Source: Rotaria socialis | Lineage: Eukaryota; Rotifera; Eurotatoria; Philodinida; Philodinidae | DNA length: 64,000 nt | Assembly (NCBI GenBank): GCA_905331475.1 | Contig: CAJNYU010001570.1 | Coordinates: 434,001-498,000, forward strand | Reading direction: 5' to 3' | Part shown: positions 1-12,918 of the stretch, piece by piece | How the letters are laid out: the number at the start of each line of letters is the position of its first letter | How positions within the stretch are numbered: the stretch's first letter is position 1 | Notes under the pieces: generated by a model | What the model saw: only the letters and a program-made list of their open reading frames with translations | What the model was told of the DNA's origin: nothing | The model's database searches: none | Made by a program: the position numbers and the translations under genes

Positions 1-1
1 C

Positions 2-1937
2 TGTCTTCTGATTACATCTGATAGTTATTTTGTCTTTGTTAAGCGAAGTTCTGCTTGCATTGACTCGCCACATATGTATGATATACCAGGCGGCCATGCT
101 GAACCAAGGTAAAAATAATTGTACTATTTGAATTTTTGAAAATAATTTAAATGTTGAAAGATCATTTTGTTTTGGAAAAATCAGTTACTTCTATCTTAAC
201 GGAATGAAATTCTAAGCAGATTCCTGAAAATTTGAGAAATATTATTGTAGATCTATCACTAATATCTGTTTTCTATCCCATTCAACAGTTGTGAAGAATC
301 ATGTTTATAATATGTCTGAAAACTTAGTGAAATTTCTTCCTAGGCTTTAGAATCTGATGAATACATTTTGATATACAAGAGAGATCTAATTCGTTTTTAC
401 AAAATTGGATTTTGTCTATGTCTAAAATTTCTCTTTGGAATTTGAAAATCATAAATTCAATCTACAAATTTACATATTTCGCATGAATTGAGATTTTCAA
501 AAATCAGAACAGTTCTTAGAAGATAAACCAATAGTAAATTTGAGGAAATCTTATTTCTTTTTAGGAATTTAAAAACAAATTCAAAGGAAGATATCATCGA
601 AGAAATAATTTCATCGACAATAGCTGAATGTGTTGATGAAACCAATGTCGATAGGAATAGTCTTCTTGTTGATTCATTTTTCTTCGTTATTGCTGTCGTA
701 CGTAATCAAACTCAATACGGTCGACCGTCGATTGAATTCTGTCTCAGGTATGAATGACTGTCAAATGATTTTACATCAAGAAACTAATCGAAGCATTTTA
801 CTAGAAGTAATTAAATTACATCAGCTTGTCTGTCTCATAAAATATGTACTAGTTACCAAGAGAGGGAAATATATCGATGAAGGAAGTATCGTATTTATTG
901 ACATAGTGATATCATAGAAAATAAAAGATTTATCAGGCTCCTACATAATTTACTAGAGGAACAACGCATTGAAAAGTTAACAAAGATGCGACTCGTATTA
1001 GTTGTTATTTGAAAACAAAACTAGGCCATATAACCATGAATTCAATGGTGTTTCGGGTATTTTATAATTATTATGAGAGTCTTTTTAATAAGAACTTAAG
1101 AAAACAAGTTAAGGGATAAAAGAAAAATTCCAGAAATACCCAATCACACAAATCGAAATACAAAATGATTAGAGAATTGAAACATTTTTGCAATTTAAGC
1201 ATTATCATGTAGGATTAAACTCATTTAATATCATTGGATTTTCAGTTTGTTTTTGGTAATCTAAGCATCACTTTTTGCGTAAACAATAAATATTTTCTTT
1301 CTTGTCAACAATTCACTTGTTTAACGTTTTTCATCAGATATAAATTAGCTACTCCTCGCCATGCTGATATGATTTCATATGATGAAGAATTATTTTCGCA
1401 AGAGCAACAAAGTATTGCAACAGATAATTTTTCGATTGTGCAATATTCTTTTTAATAGATTCAGTTAATCTATCTGTTGTTTGAAAGTATTCTATCATTG
1501 TTTATTATAATTCAAGATGGGCTCATTGTTAGCCAAATTAAATAAGTCATATCTAGATTATTCAAGTCAAGATGAAGATGTTTTCATGTAACATGAACTA
1601 ATCCGATAAAGTTCATTACTTGAAGTCAATTAGTCATTTATAGTTTATCAATCTAAAATATTTGAATAATATTCAAATTTTGTATAGACTAGTAGCGCCA
1701 AAACACCAACCAATAATAAACTTGAATTTTTGCTTAACTTATAGAACATCGATGACATCAAACGAATTACAGCAACGTTACGATCTTCAAACACACATTG
1801 AAGCGAATGAAACGAGCGAATTAAAATTCTGGCCGATAAATAAAATATCTGATCTTTTAAATTCTTCTCAAACACTTCTTTCGATTACACCAGCTTGCCA
1901 TGTTGCATTAACGAGTTATTCTAATTTATGCTTCTAG
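2..1937 (+). CDS. NUDT22: NUDT22-like Nudix hydrolase, 3' part (5' end outside window)
   Basis: Probable exons 2-108, 565-747, 1338-1437, 1517-1587 and 1745-1937, with all splice phases agreeing. Exon 1 reads into the start of a Nudix box (MYDIPGGHAEP), where animal NUDT22 has VDVPGGHPEP. Exon 2 contains DIIEEIISSTIAECVDE and then AVVRNQTQYGRPSIEF, matching the NUDT22 block GIARNETSAGRASAEF. The last exon ends in ITPACHVALTSY, like the family C-terminus (CPSAKGAIILY). NUDT22 is a UDP-sugar hydrolase; the Nudix box here is non-canonical, as in the family. The two middle exons have weak donors (gtgcaa, gtaaca) and are less certain than the first two and the last. The stop codon TAG (1935-1937) directly abuts the next gene's ATG. 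Family identity is from remembered sequence. Confidence 0.72.
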
Positions 1938-3645
1938 ATGTATCATTTAAGTACACAGTATAATCAATGGCTATTCACTGTTGAACAATTAAAAGAATTA
2001 CGTACAAAAGCAAATAATGATTATATTAGAAAAAGTGTAAGAGAGAAAACATCGATAACATGCTTATTATTGACATTTTTATTATTGATTTATCAATAGA
2101 ATTCTACAAATTGTTTAACAGTTGATGAAGAAGCTATGGTTTTACGTTATTATGAATTACAACTGAAAGATTTTTGTGAAAAATTCGAACCACCGATGAC
2201 TAAAATGGCTATTGTATATATTGATCGTGACAATTTATAGAATTTATAATTTTTCTTCTATAGGCTGTTTGTATGCAATATTTCAAAAGATTCTATTTAA
2301 ATAATTCTGTTATGGATTATCATCCAAAAGATATATAGTAAAATATTCGTTTTTCAATTAATGAGAAAATGCTAAAATCGATTTTTTTTCTTCTTCTTTG
2401 TAGTCTAATATGTGTCTATTTAACATGTAAAACAGAAGAATTACGAATATCAATAACAGATTTTGTTGCCAATATTAAAAATGATCCTGATCTTGATATA
2501 ATAGGAGATATTCTTTTATCGTATGAATTATTACTTATTGAGAAACTCAAATTTCAACTTGTTATACATACTGCATATAGACCATTTGAAGGACTTGTGA
2601 TTGATTTGAAGGTGAGATTTACTTTTTCAAGTTCCAGTAAAATAAATTAAGATTGAATAATCATTTTTTGTTGTTCTGTAGAAAGAATTAATTGAGACGA
2701 AAAATTTACCGAATGATCAAATGCAAATTTGAGATCAGTTTTAGCTTATTTTCGTCCGTCTGATTATGATAGGAGAAAGTTTGATTTCGATTCATATGAA
2801 TAGTTGAACGTTAGTCTTTGTTAGTACCGATCCGATCTGTCTCAGATCAGTTTAACAATCGATTGTTGAGTTTCAGTTTTCTATGAGAGCATTCTAATCC
2901 GACCTAAAATAAAATCAGCTTATATGTACTACTACATATTCTACTATGATCTAAAGTTTCTAAATTATACATAAAAAAAGATTTGAACTATGTTTTGTTT
3001 TGATTGTATATCGAATTTATCAGCGTTTTCTTTTGTTTTCACGTATTTAGACTCATTATTTACGTGACAATGTCAATGATGCTGATCGATTACGTTTAAC
3101 TGGTTATAAATTTCTCGATGACACATTATTAACCGATGTCTATTTTCTTTTTCCACCATCACAAGTAAAATAATGCTTGTTCGAAAATTAAAAAATTGAA
3201 TAATTTCTTCTTATTTAGATTGCCTTGACAGCCCTTTTATTTGCTTCAGTAAAAGCAACGGTACAAATAGATGAATACATTCTTAAGCACATATATGGAT
3301 CATTAGAATCAGTTCAAATGCAAAATATTAAAGAAACAATTCGATGTAAATTTATTCTCTTTTTTTTTTAACTTAAGTTAAAAGAAAAATTGTTTGTTTT
3401 TTCTAGTGATTGCAAATGCTGTTAGAGAAAAAGTTAAGTATAAGAAAGGTGAAGTCAAACAAGCAGTCGAAAAATTAGATAAATGTTATAATATCCTTAA
3501 TGATCCACGTTCAGAAGAATATAAAAAGAAACGCTTCGAACAATTTCAAAGCATAACTGATTATGAAGCAAAACATTTGGTAAATATAAAAATGGAATCT
3601 TGTTCTTCAATGATTTAATGGTTTTCTATTTCTATTTAGCCTTGA
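1938..3645 (+). CDS. CCNH: Cyclin H, CDK7/CAK and TFIIH subunit
   Basis: Eight exons: 1938-2036, 2100-2213, 2264-2337, 2404-2611, 3051-3164, 3219-3345, 3407-3579, 3640-3645; every phase joins. The start MYHLSTQYNQWLFT aligns with vertebrate cyclin H (MYHNSSQKRHWTF), which fixes the ATG. Cyclin-fold landmarks follow: VLRYYELQLKDFCEKFEPP, MQYFKRFYLNNSVMDYHP, YELLLIEKLKFQLVIH and RPFEGLVIDLK. The second cyclin repeat contains FLFPPSQIALTALLFAS. In animals cyclin H activates CDK7 in the CDK-activating kinase and in TFIIH. The 439 bp intron 2612-3050 is longer than its neighbours and holds a short open stretch at 2682 that the alignment skips. A poly(A) signal AATAAA lies at 3677-3682. About 300 residues, near the usual length. 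Confidence 0.93.
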
Positions 3646-4644
3646 GATACCTTTTTTTTGTACGTGATATTTGTTCAATAAAAACAAAATTACAAATTAT
3701 TCTCTTTTTTTTCTCATTGTTTTATCGAATTCGACACAATCTAATCAGCATTTTCAAATATCGTCTAGTTGTTGCTTACAACTGTATGTAAAATCAAATC
3801 AGCTTACAATAGATCTGACGTCTTTTTAACGATGTTGAGTGTATCAATGTTTTCTTTGTATCTTTGAATATTTATATGACAATGCTAGAAACTAATTATG
3901 AACGATATGGTAAAAATGGGCGATTCTTTGTTCTTATGTGTACTTTGAAGTGAAGACAGAGACATTTCCGACGTTTAAAAATTGAGCCTTTAACTTCAAA
4001 AGAGTTGCATCATTTTAAAATGGCTAACAAAAATTTCAAAGTCGTACAGCAGATTATTCCTTAATGATCGTAACAAACGAATATGCATATGTGGGAGGGA
4101 GACTGAAACAACTGTCGTCCCTTTTCTTAGCGTTTCCCATAAGACATTTACCAGATTTATCTACAATAGACTCAAAATCAAGAGAACTGAATAAGAAGTC
4201 ATTAGAGCTGGATCGATAGCAGAAGTGTAGCCTTAAATAATTGGCTCTATAAATAACTATTGTCTATTAAGTGATCAAAAAACAACTCAATTTCCGCCTT
4301 TTCTACATGTTAAATAAATCTCAATTAAAAAAAAGTATTTTTGTCAGTAATAAAAAAAATCGCAAATATATATTTTCTCAAATAGGAATAAAATAGTAAT
4401 CAGGTTCCATTCACACACAGAAAAAAAACAAAAAAAAAATAAAATTTACTATAAATACTTATATAAATAATCAATAGAATTAACCCTGTAAAAGCAAGCA
4501 GATATTTACAGATGTAAACAAAGCGAAAGAAAAAAGATACTGTTGCTTTGTGTACCGTCGATTAGTAAGCTGCATTATTGAGCTGAAAAAAACATATCGC
4601 ACAGGTTTATAATAATTAATAGCTATAAAAAAAAACAAACACTT
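3646..4644. other. Intergenic, between convergent genes
   Basis: AT-rich spacer between the 3' ends of cyclin H (+) and the mucin-like gene (-). It carries the cyclin H poly(A) signal at 3677. I see no coding exon, RNA gene or element boundary in it. Confidence 0.6.
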
Positions 4645-7600
4645 TCACACATAATGACTATCATTTAATGGGTCAGAAATAATCTGTTGTAAATCATCAT
4701 GTATAGATGATACCAAATGTTTTGTATTTACAACACTTCGTTTAGCTAGTTCATATTCATCCTGATAATCATTACGTTTAGTTAAATCTGATGGATTTAA
4801 ATGAAATAATTGGCCGTTATTTCCGTCTCTTTCCATCCATCTATTAGGCATTTGTATTCGTGTACCATCACGATTTTTAGGTATTGTATCAATATAGACA
4901 ACATCATCATCAAACTTATGGTGACGGTGCCCCGTACGATCAGTTTCAATACGGGCGCGAACATCACGCTGTTGATTATCATCATCATAAAACAACGGGG
5001 GACTGGTACGATAAGATGATTGAGGATTATAGTTTCGAGTATCATTATCATTCATTGAAAATGCTGGTAAGGCATGTTCAATATCATGTATACGATCACC
5101 TGCTTCATATGGATTATAATGATGACGTAGAAGAGTAGGATCGGGACGTTCAGATACTCGAGGTATCATAGGTGAATGAATGCTAGGTTGTTGAATATGA
5201 CGTTGACGTGTTTCACTTTGAGAATCAGCATTATTTGATTGATTAGGTTCAGCTTGATCAAGCACTTCATCTAATAAACGATGTAATCGTGTTCGTCCAA
5301 CTTCGAGTTCCGGCGTTCTCAACGTACGACGTGTTCCATGTGTTGATGGAGATGTTTCAAACAGATTCAATTCATTCACACTTCGAATAGAGCCATGTGG
5401 GACAACTAGTTCAAAAGTTGAATTAATATACTGATAAATTATCGAAGATTTCATAACAAAAGAAAATTATCTTTTTTATAAGTACAATTTCAATTATATC
5501 AAAGAAAACAAAAAAAAACAAAAAAAAGGTTTATTTTTCATTAACAATCATGCTAAATCTATTATTTCTCTTATATGATTAAACTTACATGGTGATGAAT
5601 TTTGAAGTTGATCAAGATCATTTAATGGATCGGCGTAACGTTGCTAAACGAAAGTGTTTCTTTAGTTTACATTTCCTTGGAAAAGAAAGTTTTCATTTAC
5701 TTCAAATTTCTCCTGTAAACGAAGTTTATTTCTCCAACGTTCAACATCATTCTGATGGCGTACACTTTGCAATGGTATATCAACCGATGCAGGATATTGT
5801 GGCATATTGTTTGAAGTATTGTGTAATTCGATAGGAGGCAGTCGTCTCGGTGATAAAGTATTACTACGGGAGACATTACGTTGGCCAGATGAACCAGTAG
5901 TATTAAGAGGTGCTCCTTGCTCTTTCATAGGTTCATTTTTGGGAGCATGATAATTCTATTCAAACCACAACAGTTCATTATGTATATTGTTTATATTTAA
6001 TTTAACTTACTGTAGATCGAGGCGGTGCATGTGGAACATGAAACATAGTCTGAAAACAAAATATTACGAACAAGCATAATATAGCAAATGAACATACTGT
6101 AGCAGTACTTCCAGCATGTTGTCGCCTTCGAAATTTAGCATGCAGACAACAGCATAAACAAATAAGTAATAAAACAAATGCAATTGGTCCCAGAACAGCA
6201 CCAATTATCCACAATTGGTTATCAGTCGATGTAACTGATGGTGTAGTTGAAATGCTTGGGCTTTGAACAAAGCTTCCTACAATTATAAACTTAAATAGAA
6301 TGAGTTGTTGATTAATAGGCACTGTGTCGACAGCTGACTTAACAGCCGAAGCTGGTAATTGTGTTGTTCCATCATTCACAACATAAGTTACTCTATATAT
6401 TTTTGGTTCAACATTGGCAGCGGAAATCTAAAACAGTGTAAATAGTAAATTACGCATACAATCCAATCAGAATTGCTCTATATTAACATACGAGAGTGAC
6501 GTTTTGTAGTATTGTAACATTGACAAATGAAGGTGCCGCACGTTTACGCCGCGACGATGCGAAACATTGTGGATTACTTGAATTGCTTATACATTGATAG
6601 CCAAGATTTATGACTGCGATTAATCCTTGCCGAAGTGCTTCTACTTCAGTGCTATTATTTGGATTGAATGAATTTCCGTAAACTTTGAAATCTGGCATGA
6701 AAATTCAACTTTTTGTCAAAATATTTACTATAAAAAAAAGCATTTATTGACCTGTATATATCAGATTTACCGGAGCAACCGTTGTCGTAACTGTAATTGC
6801 TACAGATGTGATTGTATTCGCAATAACTGATGTTTGTGAATTCATAACAGTTGACATTCCTGTACTGGCAATATTTGTGCTCGTTAATGTAGATCCGACT
6901 GTTACAGTAACTGTTGTGGATGTTCCTGCATTTGTATTACTTGTGATTGATCCCGTAATCGTTTGAGCAACACCTTGAGAAGTACTTGCTGCTACATTGC
7001 TAACAGTAGTTCCACTCATTGACACACTTGAAATGGAAGAACCGGTATTAGCAGTGATTGTTGTAGCAGAACTTGTTGCAACAGATATAGATCCAGAAAC
7101 ACTGACTCCTGAAGTAACCGATGATTGACCGGTAGCTTGTGTTTGAGCCGTGATGCCTAAATCACATACAAAAATTGTACTACAATCAATATTCCCCAAA
7201 GAGCAAGGGGGTCCGAAACAAATATTTCGAAACAATAGAAAAATAATACTAGCTACGTTGAATATCACTTACCGGTGGACAAAGACGGGGAGATACTTGT
7301 GACTGTAGACTGCGTTACTGCACTCGAGGTATCAGTGCCAGTAAAAATGCTACTTGATGATTGAGTCTGTGATGAAATTGTAGCTGCAGAACCTAGAATT
7401 CACAACAGATTATTAAATATTGGTGAAGAAAATATCAATATACCCGTATTAGCGGATATAGTTCCACTTTGTGTACTCGATGCTATCGTTGAAACAGATG
7501 CGGACATCATACTTGATGTATACGATGAAGCACCACTACTTAGCGAAGCGGTACTGCCTGAACCGACACTCATACTCGTACCAGTGAACGCAGATGTTTC

Positions 7601-9379
7601 ACCTGACATGACAGAAGACGGATTTGATGCCGTATTAGTGGTACCAGCTGTAGAGCTACCCATTGACGCAACACTAGCAGTAACAGAACTATGAACTGAA
7701 GTTGCACTGGATTCTTGCGAGACACCTGTTTGTGCTGATGATTGACTGATTGTTGGAATTGATACAGTCGATCCAACAGCAAGGCTTGAAATTGATCCCA
7801 AACTCGTAGACGCAGACCCTAACGAGACAAAATAATATTCAGTTAGATTTTTCGCACAATATTAGCGTACCTGTATTAGAAGACGAACTTCCACCTTGTG
7901 TGATCGTCGCCATTGTCGCACCAGTTACTTGACTGATACTGCTTCCAGAAGAGCCAACACCACTGCCCGCTGTACTTCCTACAGATGTACCTGAGAGTGT
8001 CGGAATCGATATAATCGACGATGTGGCTAGAGACACGACCTCAATGCTTGAACTGGAACCGATGGAGCCCATAGCAACACTAGTACCAGCGAATCCAGAT
8101 GCTTGAGTATTAGGATTCGTTGTGACTGTTGTGCTCACACCATTAGCCGTTGTTAAGCTCGTACCAGTATTTGTAGCCACTGACACTGATTGACCGATCG
8201 TCGGCGTCGTCGCAATAAATGCCATATTCGTTTCTGAGGTGCCCTGAGCAGTCGAGCGCGGCATACTGCTAACAACAGTCGAAGATACTGATGCTGATGG
8301 GGTAGCAGTTGGGCTAGTTACACCGCTGACGACAGTCGAATATATTGATGCTGTTTGGGTAAGCATTGAGCTGGTCGCACTGGACATCTTAGTTGCTGCC
8401 GGTGTGACCAGACTGGCGCCTTGTGTTGCACCGCTGACGACAGTCGAAGGTATTGATGCTGATTGGGTAGCAGTTGGGCTAGTTACACCGCTGACGACAG
8501 TCGAATATATTGATGATGTTTGGCTAAGCATTGAGCTGGTCGCACTGGACATCATAGTTGCTGCCGGTGTGACTACACTGGTGCCTTGTGTTGCACCGCT
8601 GACGGCAGTCGAAGATATTGATGCTGATGGGCTAGTAATTGAGTTGGTCGCACTGGACATCATAGTTGCTGCCGGTGTGACTACACTCGTGCCTTGTGTT
8701 GCACCGCTGACGACAGTCGAAGATATTGATGCTGATTGGGTAGCAGTTGGGCTAGTTACACCGCTGACGACAGTCGAATATATTGATGATGTTTGGCTAA
8801 GCATTGAGCTGGTCGCACTGGACATCATAGTTGCTGCCGGTGTGACTACACTGGTGCCTTGTGTTGCACCACTGACGGCAGTCGAAGATATTGATGATGT
8901 TTGGCTAGTAATTGAGCTGGTCGCACTGGACATCATAGTTGCTGCCGGTGTGACTACACTGGTGCCTTGTGTTGCACCGCTGACGACAGTCGAAGATATT
9001 GATGGTGATTGGGTAGCAGTTGGGCTAGTTACACCGCTGACGACAGTCGAAGATATTGATGCTGATTGGCGAGCCATTGAGCTGGTCGCACTGGACATCA
9101 TAGCTGTTACGGATGTGACTTCACTGGTAGCCTGTGTTGCACCGCTGGCGACTGTCGAAGATTTTGGTGTCGATTCACCTGAGATTGGGCTAGCTGCACT
9201 GAACGCCGTGTTAGTTTGTGAGACGACGGGAGCAGTAGACTCTTGGGTGCTGCTCATGGTTGTTAGGCTGGCGGCAGCACTCGAGGTTGAGCTACCGGAG
9301 GTGATGAGAAGTGATATGGTAGGACTAGTTTCTGTGTTGGTCGTTGATTCTTGTTGAATAGTTGTTGTTTCATTAGTGG
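4645..9379 (-). CDS. Mucin-like single-pass membrane protein, KIAA1549-like (5' end unresolved)
   Basis: Reading 5' to 3' on the minus strand, the exons are 9379-7871, 7818-7444, 7392-7273, 7156-6752, 6691-6492, 6427-6098, 6049-6011, 5955-5701, 5643-5589 and 5405-4645, with all phases consistent. The first four encode a Ser/Thr/Ala-rich, presumably O-glycosylated ectodomain, including the array at 8289-9056. Exon 6691-6492 has a furin-type site SSRRKRAA. Exon 6427-6098 has the membrane segment LWIIGAVLGPIAFVLLLICL, then a Cys cluster and RRR stop-transfer. The remaining ~380 residues are a hydrophilic cytoplasmic tail. The transmembrane block and preceding QQLILF region resemble the KIAA1549 family as I remember it. 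No signal peptide exon was found. A Ser/Thr-rich open stretch at about 9420-9625 could be an upstream exon, but I see no good donor. Mucin-like structure is certain; the family name is moderate. Confidence 0.7.
8289..9056 (-). repeat. Coding tandem-repeat array in the mucin-like ectodomain
   Basis: Exactly 768 bp (256 codons) made of two unit types. A is 36 codons, containing STVVSGATQGTSVVTPAAT. B is 19 codons, containing STVVSGVTSPTAT. In protein order the array reads B-A-A-B-A-A-B-A-B. A and B share the core STVVSG, so B looks like a shortened A. Units are nearly identical in DNA, indicating recent unequal exchange or gene conversion. Unit length is always a multiple of three. Confidence 0.9.
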
Positions 9380-12300
9380 CTAAAGGAAAAAGGACTCTCA
9401 CTGTACCAGTCATGAGTGGAAAAAGCGAAATCTTGAAAGGAAGACAGGGGATCTGGAAGTGAATTGGAACTTATATTTGTTGCCGTTATGTTTGGGAGAT
9501 GATGAAAGAACGTGTGTTATTGTTTCAACGCTTGAAGAATTAGTGGGAGTGGACACATTAATGGAAAATGAAGGTTGCGTAAGAACTACTGCTGTAGAAC
9601 GTGGTTGGAAGATGTTTCGTCTAATTAGTTGAATATTACATCATAGCAGCGGTAAAAACACTTCGTTGTATATGCGATGATCAAACTGGGAGAGAGAGAA
9701 GATAAGATGATGAAGAAAAGAGCAGTCTGTTACTTCGTTTTTCTTAGTGGCAGAGAAATAGTAAAAGGGAGTGTGTGAACAATGCAATCGATGATATGAT
9801 CTCATAGAAGGTGAAAACTAGAGTAGCTGCCTAATTCGACTTCGGTTATAAATGCGAAAAAAGCAGTTTCATTTTTTCCCGTATGTCCGACTGAAGATTT
9901 CTTTCTTTATAAATTACAAAATCTATAATTCGAATTCGAATTCGAATTATAGATTTTATAATCTAGAAAGAAAGGAAATATAAATCTATTCCTAAATTAT
10001 AAATGTGCTACCAGTTTGACGATCTTTATCTTTTGCTTTGGGATGGTTTTTAAATGGGCGCGATTTTTTTGCATTTATATTAGAACTGTTAATAGCTATT
10101 CAGATGTCGATTTAGGTTCGAAGTCGAACTAGGCATCACATGCATTCTTGATGAATATTTTAAGATCTTGATTATCAGTGCGATTAATAAAACAGCCCAA
10201 GTAATTATTATAACCTTGAAATAAATAATAATAATATTAATATATAATGTTCCTGAAATGTTTCTTTTCCTTTTTTCTTCTTTTCTGCTTACCGTAAATA
10301 AACGTTATTTGAACAACTAAATAATAGAGCAAAAATCGTGCTCCCATTGCAACTGTCGATCATACCAATAGAAAAAAATATTATTCCTAAATCTAAAATA
10401 ATAAAGGAAAAAAAACACATTTTCTCCTTTGTTTATATCAACCATAAAAATAACACTTCGATGAATAATCATTCCATTACTGGTATACCTGACTATAGAA
10501 TCTATATCGATAACATGAATTTAATGTAAGTCATATTACTATGTCGACTTATGATTCTTTCTAGTACGATGGCAGAAAAGAGGAAAAGAATCTTTTCTTT
10601 ATCGCATAAAAACGGCAGTTTTTTTTCTGGTTGACATGTAATAACACGAGCGTCTGCTGTTTTTTTGGCGATAGAGAGATAAATCAACATTTGACTGAAT
10701 TTTTAATATATCCACCTGCTCAATTTCACGATAAAACAAGAAACAAAAGCTTATCGATCTCTCACACTGTTTGTCGTTAGTTTGATGTCTATAGAATTTT
10801 TCTAAAATTACATTCATAGGCTAGAAACTGTTTAGAGATATAATATTTAAACAAAATAATAGTGAAATATAATAACAGTTTACAAAGCATTTACTCGATA
10901 AAAAAGAAACAAAAAGAAGATATCTGGATGGAAAAACATAAGATCAATAATGAATAAGCTAATTGAAATCGAACACGCTTATGAGTGTAATCGAGTCCAT
11001 TTGTTATACATTATGAGATCGATCATATAATGATGTGTTTCTTATACTCTAAATAATATTTTTAGGTTCCGTTGTTTTCATCATTCTTTGAGTTCGAACA
11101 TTTTCATGGTAAGGACGCAACATTTACATGCGTAGGATAAACATGGATTGTTTGCGACTTTTTCTTTCTCTTCCTACTTCTCTTGAAATTCGTCCTGCAG
11201 CATTGTTTTTTTTTCAATGTGTTTGAATAAAAAAGAAACTTTGAATGAAAACGTAACTGTCTACATACTCATCCCAGTTAACCATCAATAGTAACAATTG
11301 AAGGGAACATTCTTTTGGATTTAGCCAATCGTAAAAATGTATGCTTTAGAATATGTATATAATTTGTATGTGAAGACCAAAATCAAAATGACAGACTATG
11401 TACCAACTTAACAGCATTGAAAAAGAGTAAATGAATGTGTAAATGAAAAGTCAAAAGAAAAAGATTTCTTACTAAACCAATGAAAATTACAGTTTGAAAT
11501 GGAATCTTAACATGTCAATTATGTCTTTTCATGTATTCAAATTGACATACTCACAAGATCGAGATATGCGAGAATAGAAGACATTTTAAAAGAATAAATA
11601 ATAGCGAACAGAAGAGATGCTATTACAAAGTAAGATGATACATTTACCGATGTTGTCCATATTTCAATTCTTTATCCATTTAATATGCTCGATGTGTCAA
11701 ATATTTGATGACAAAAATACATTGTGAAGGATGGCGAATAGTTTTTAATACAAATATGCGGTTGAGTGAAAAAGATTAAAATCTCATGAATATTTATCGA
11801 TGGAACAAGTCTGTCTTGTGTTTTTCTTTCACTATTAATAAAAATTCTCAAAAATACAATCTTACCGGTTTCGAGCGTATTCTCGATGATTTAAAGCCCA
11901 ATGTTTATCTCTCATTTTTTTTCTCCTTGTTTTTCGCTATTTTTCTTTCTTCAATAGAAAATGAGCAATACAAAATAAACACTGGAAATAAATTGAAGCC
12001 TATCCAAGGCTCACCTAAATAAACTTTACTTTTATAACTGGAATCACAGTATATGTACAAAAGAAAAACAAAAGAGAAAATACCCGCTTCGTATTGTTAA
12101 ACTATTTTACCGCTAAAAAAGAAATCCTCGATTAGTTTGCCAACAAGTGAATATCAAAGGAGAAATTTTTTTTCAATTCATGAATGGCTTCATATTATTA
12201 TCTGCATACAAATCTCTCATCTGTGCATTACTTCTAAACGCTATTTCACTCTCAGTAATCACAACGCTCGAAAACACAATAAGTTCCACGCATAAATGTA

Positions 12301-12918
12301 AATAAACATGTTTGGGGGGACATACAAAGGATGTAGACTGTTCGAATAAAAAGACTGAAAATCACGATATGTATGTCAACTGAAGAAAAAAATGTGCACT
12401 TGCCGAGCGTGAGAATTCTCTTTGCTATTCAAGATTTAAAGACGAAAGAAAAACATGTCCGTTTTCCGTTGTTTTCTTTTGTTGAGTTCTTCATGATTTC
12501 ATTCGTCTCATTATACAATTTTTGGTTGAAACGGAAGAGAATCGCCGATTTATTATTATTGATCATAACGAGTACAACTTCTAATGTTACTAATTACCAG
12601 CTTAAGAACAAGAGCCTATTACATATTATGATTTAGGTATATATCGTACAACAACAATATGTGATGTGAGTCATTGCTTCCGCTAGAATGTGTTACCATT
12701 TTGCGTTCAGAGTGTTGCCATGCATTCTCTTTACCTGTATGTTTCTTACAATTTACAGCCAACCGTGTACTGTTTATCGATTCGAGCGTCCTCTAACGAA
12801 TCAGCAAATTTGTCAAGATAAATAAACTATATTTATATACATGTCAGTTTGCTTCTTCAAGATCACGCCATAAAGTACTTGAAAGATATCAGCTTATTAG
12901 CATTATTCAACTTCAGCT
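9380..12918. other. Intergenic, 3.5 kb
   Basis: Shared upstream region of the mucin-like gene (-) and the sterol methyltransferase (+), which are divergent. Apart from a possible undetected 5' exon of the mucin-like gene near 9420-9625 and the palindrome at 9918-9957, I see only short AT-rich open frames with no coding character. Confidence 0.5.
9918..9957. repeat. Perfect 40 bp palindrome
   Basis: Every base pairs with its mirror position. The centre is three overlapping TTCGAA/GAATTC steps (AATTCGAATTCGAATTCGAA). Imperfect symmetry continues outward (ctttctttataaattac on the left against ctttctagattata read from the right). No flanking duplication was found. Confidence 0.9.

Noticed and set aside
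852..861. TTACCAAGAG, resembling the 3' end of the rotifer spliced leader as I recall it
   Set aside because: Only ten bases match, and no GT donor follows (AGGGAA). It lies within a NUDT22 intron, so it is not an SL RNA gene.
630..917. 95-codon open frame including DEGSIVFIDI
   Set aside because: It overlaps NUDT22 exon 2 in another frame, and its later part cannot be joined in phase. The exon at 1338 continues the protein better.
8404..9357. 317-codon open frame on the + strand opposite the mucin-like ectodomain
   Set aside because: It is the mirror of the in-frame repeat array; the repeated units lack stops on both strands. Splice sites and phases support the minus-strand gene.
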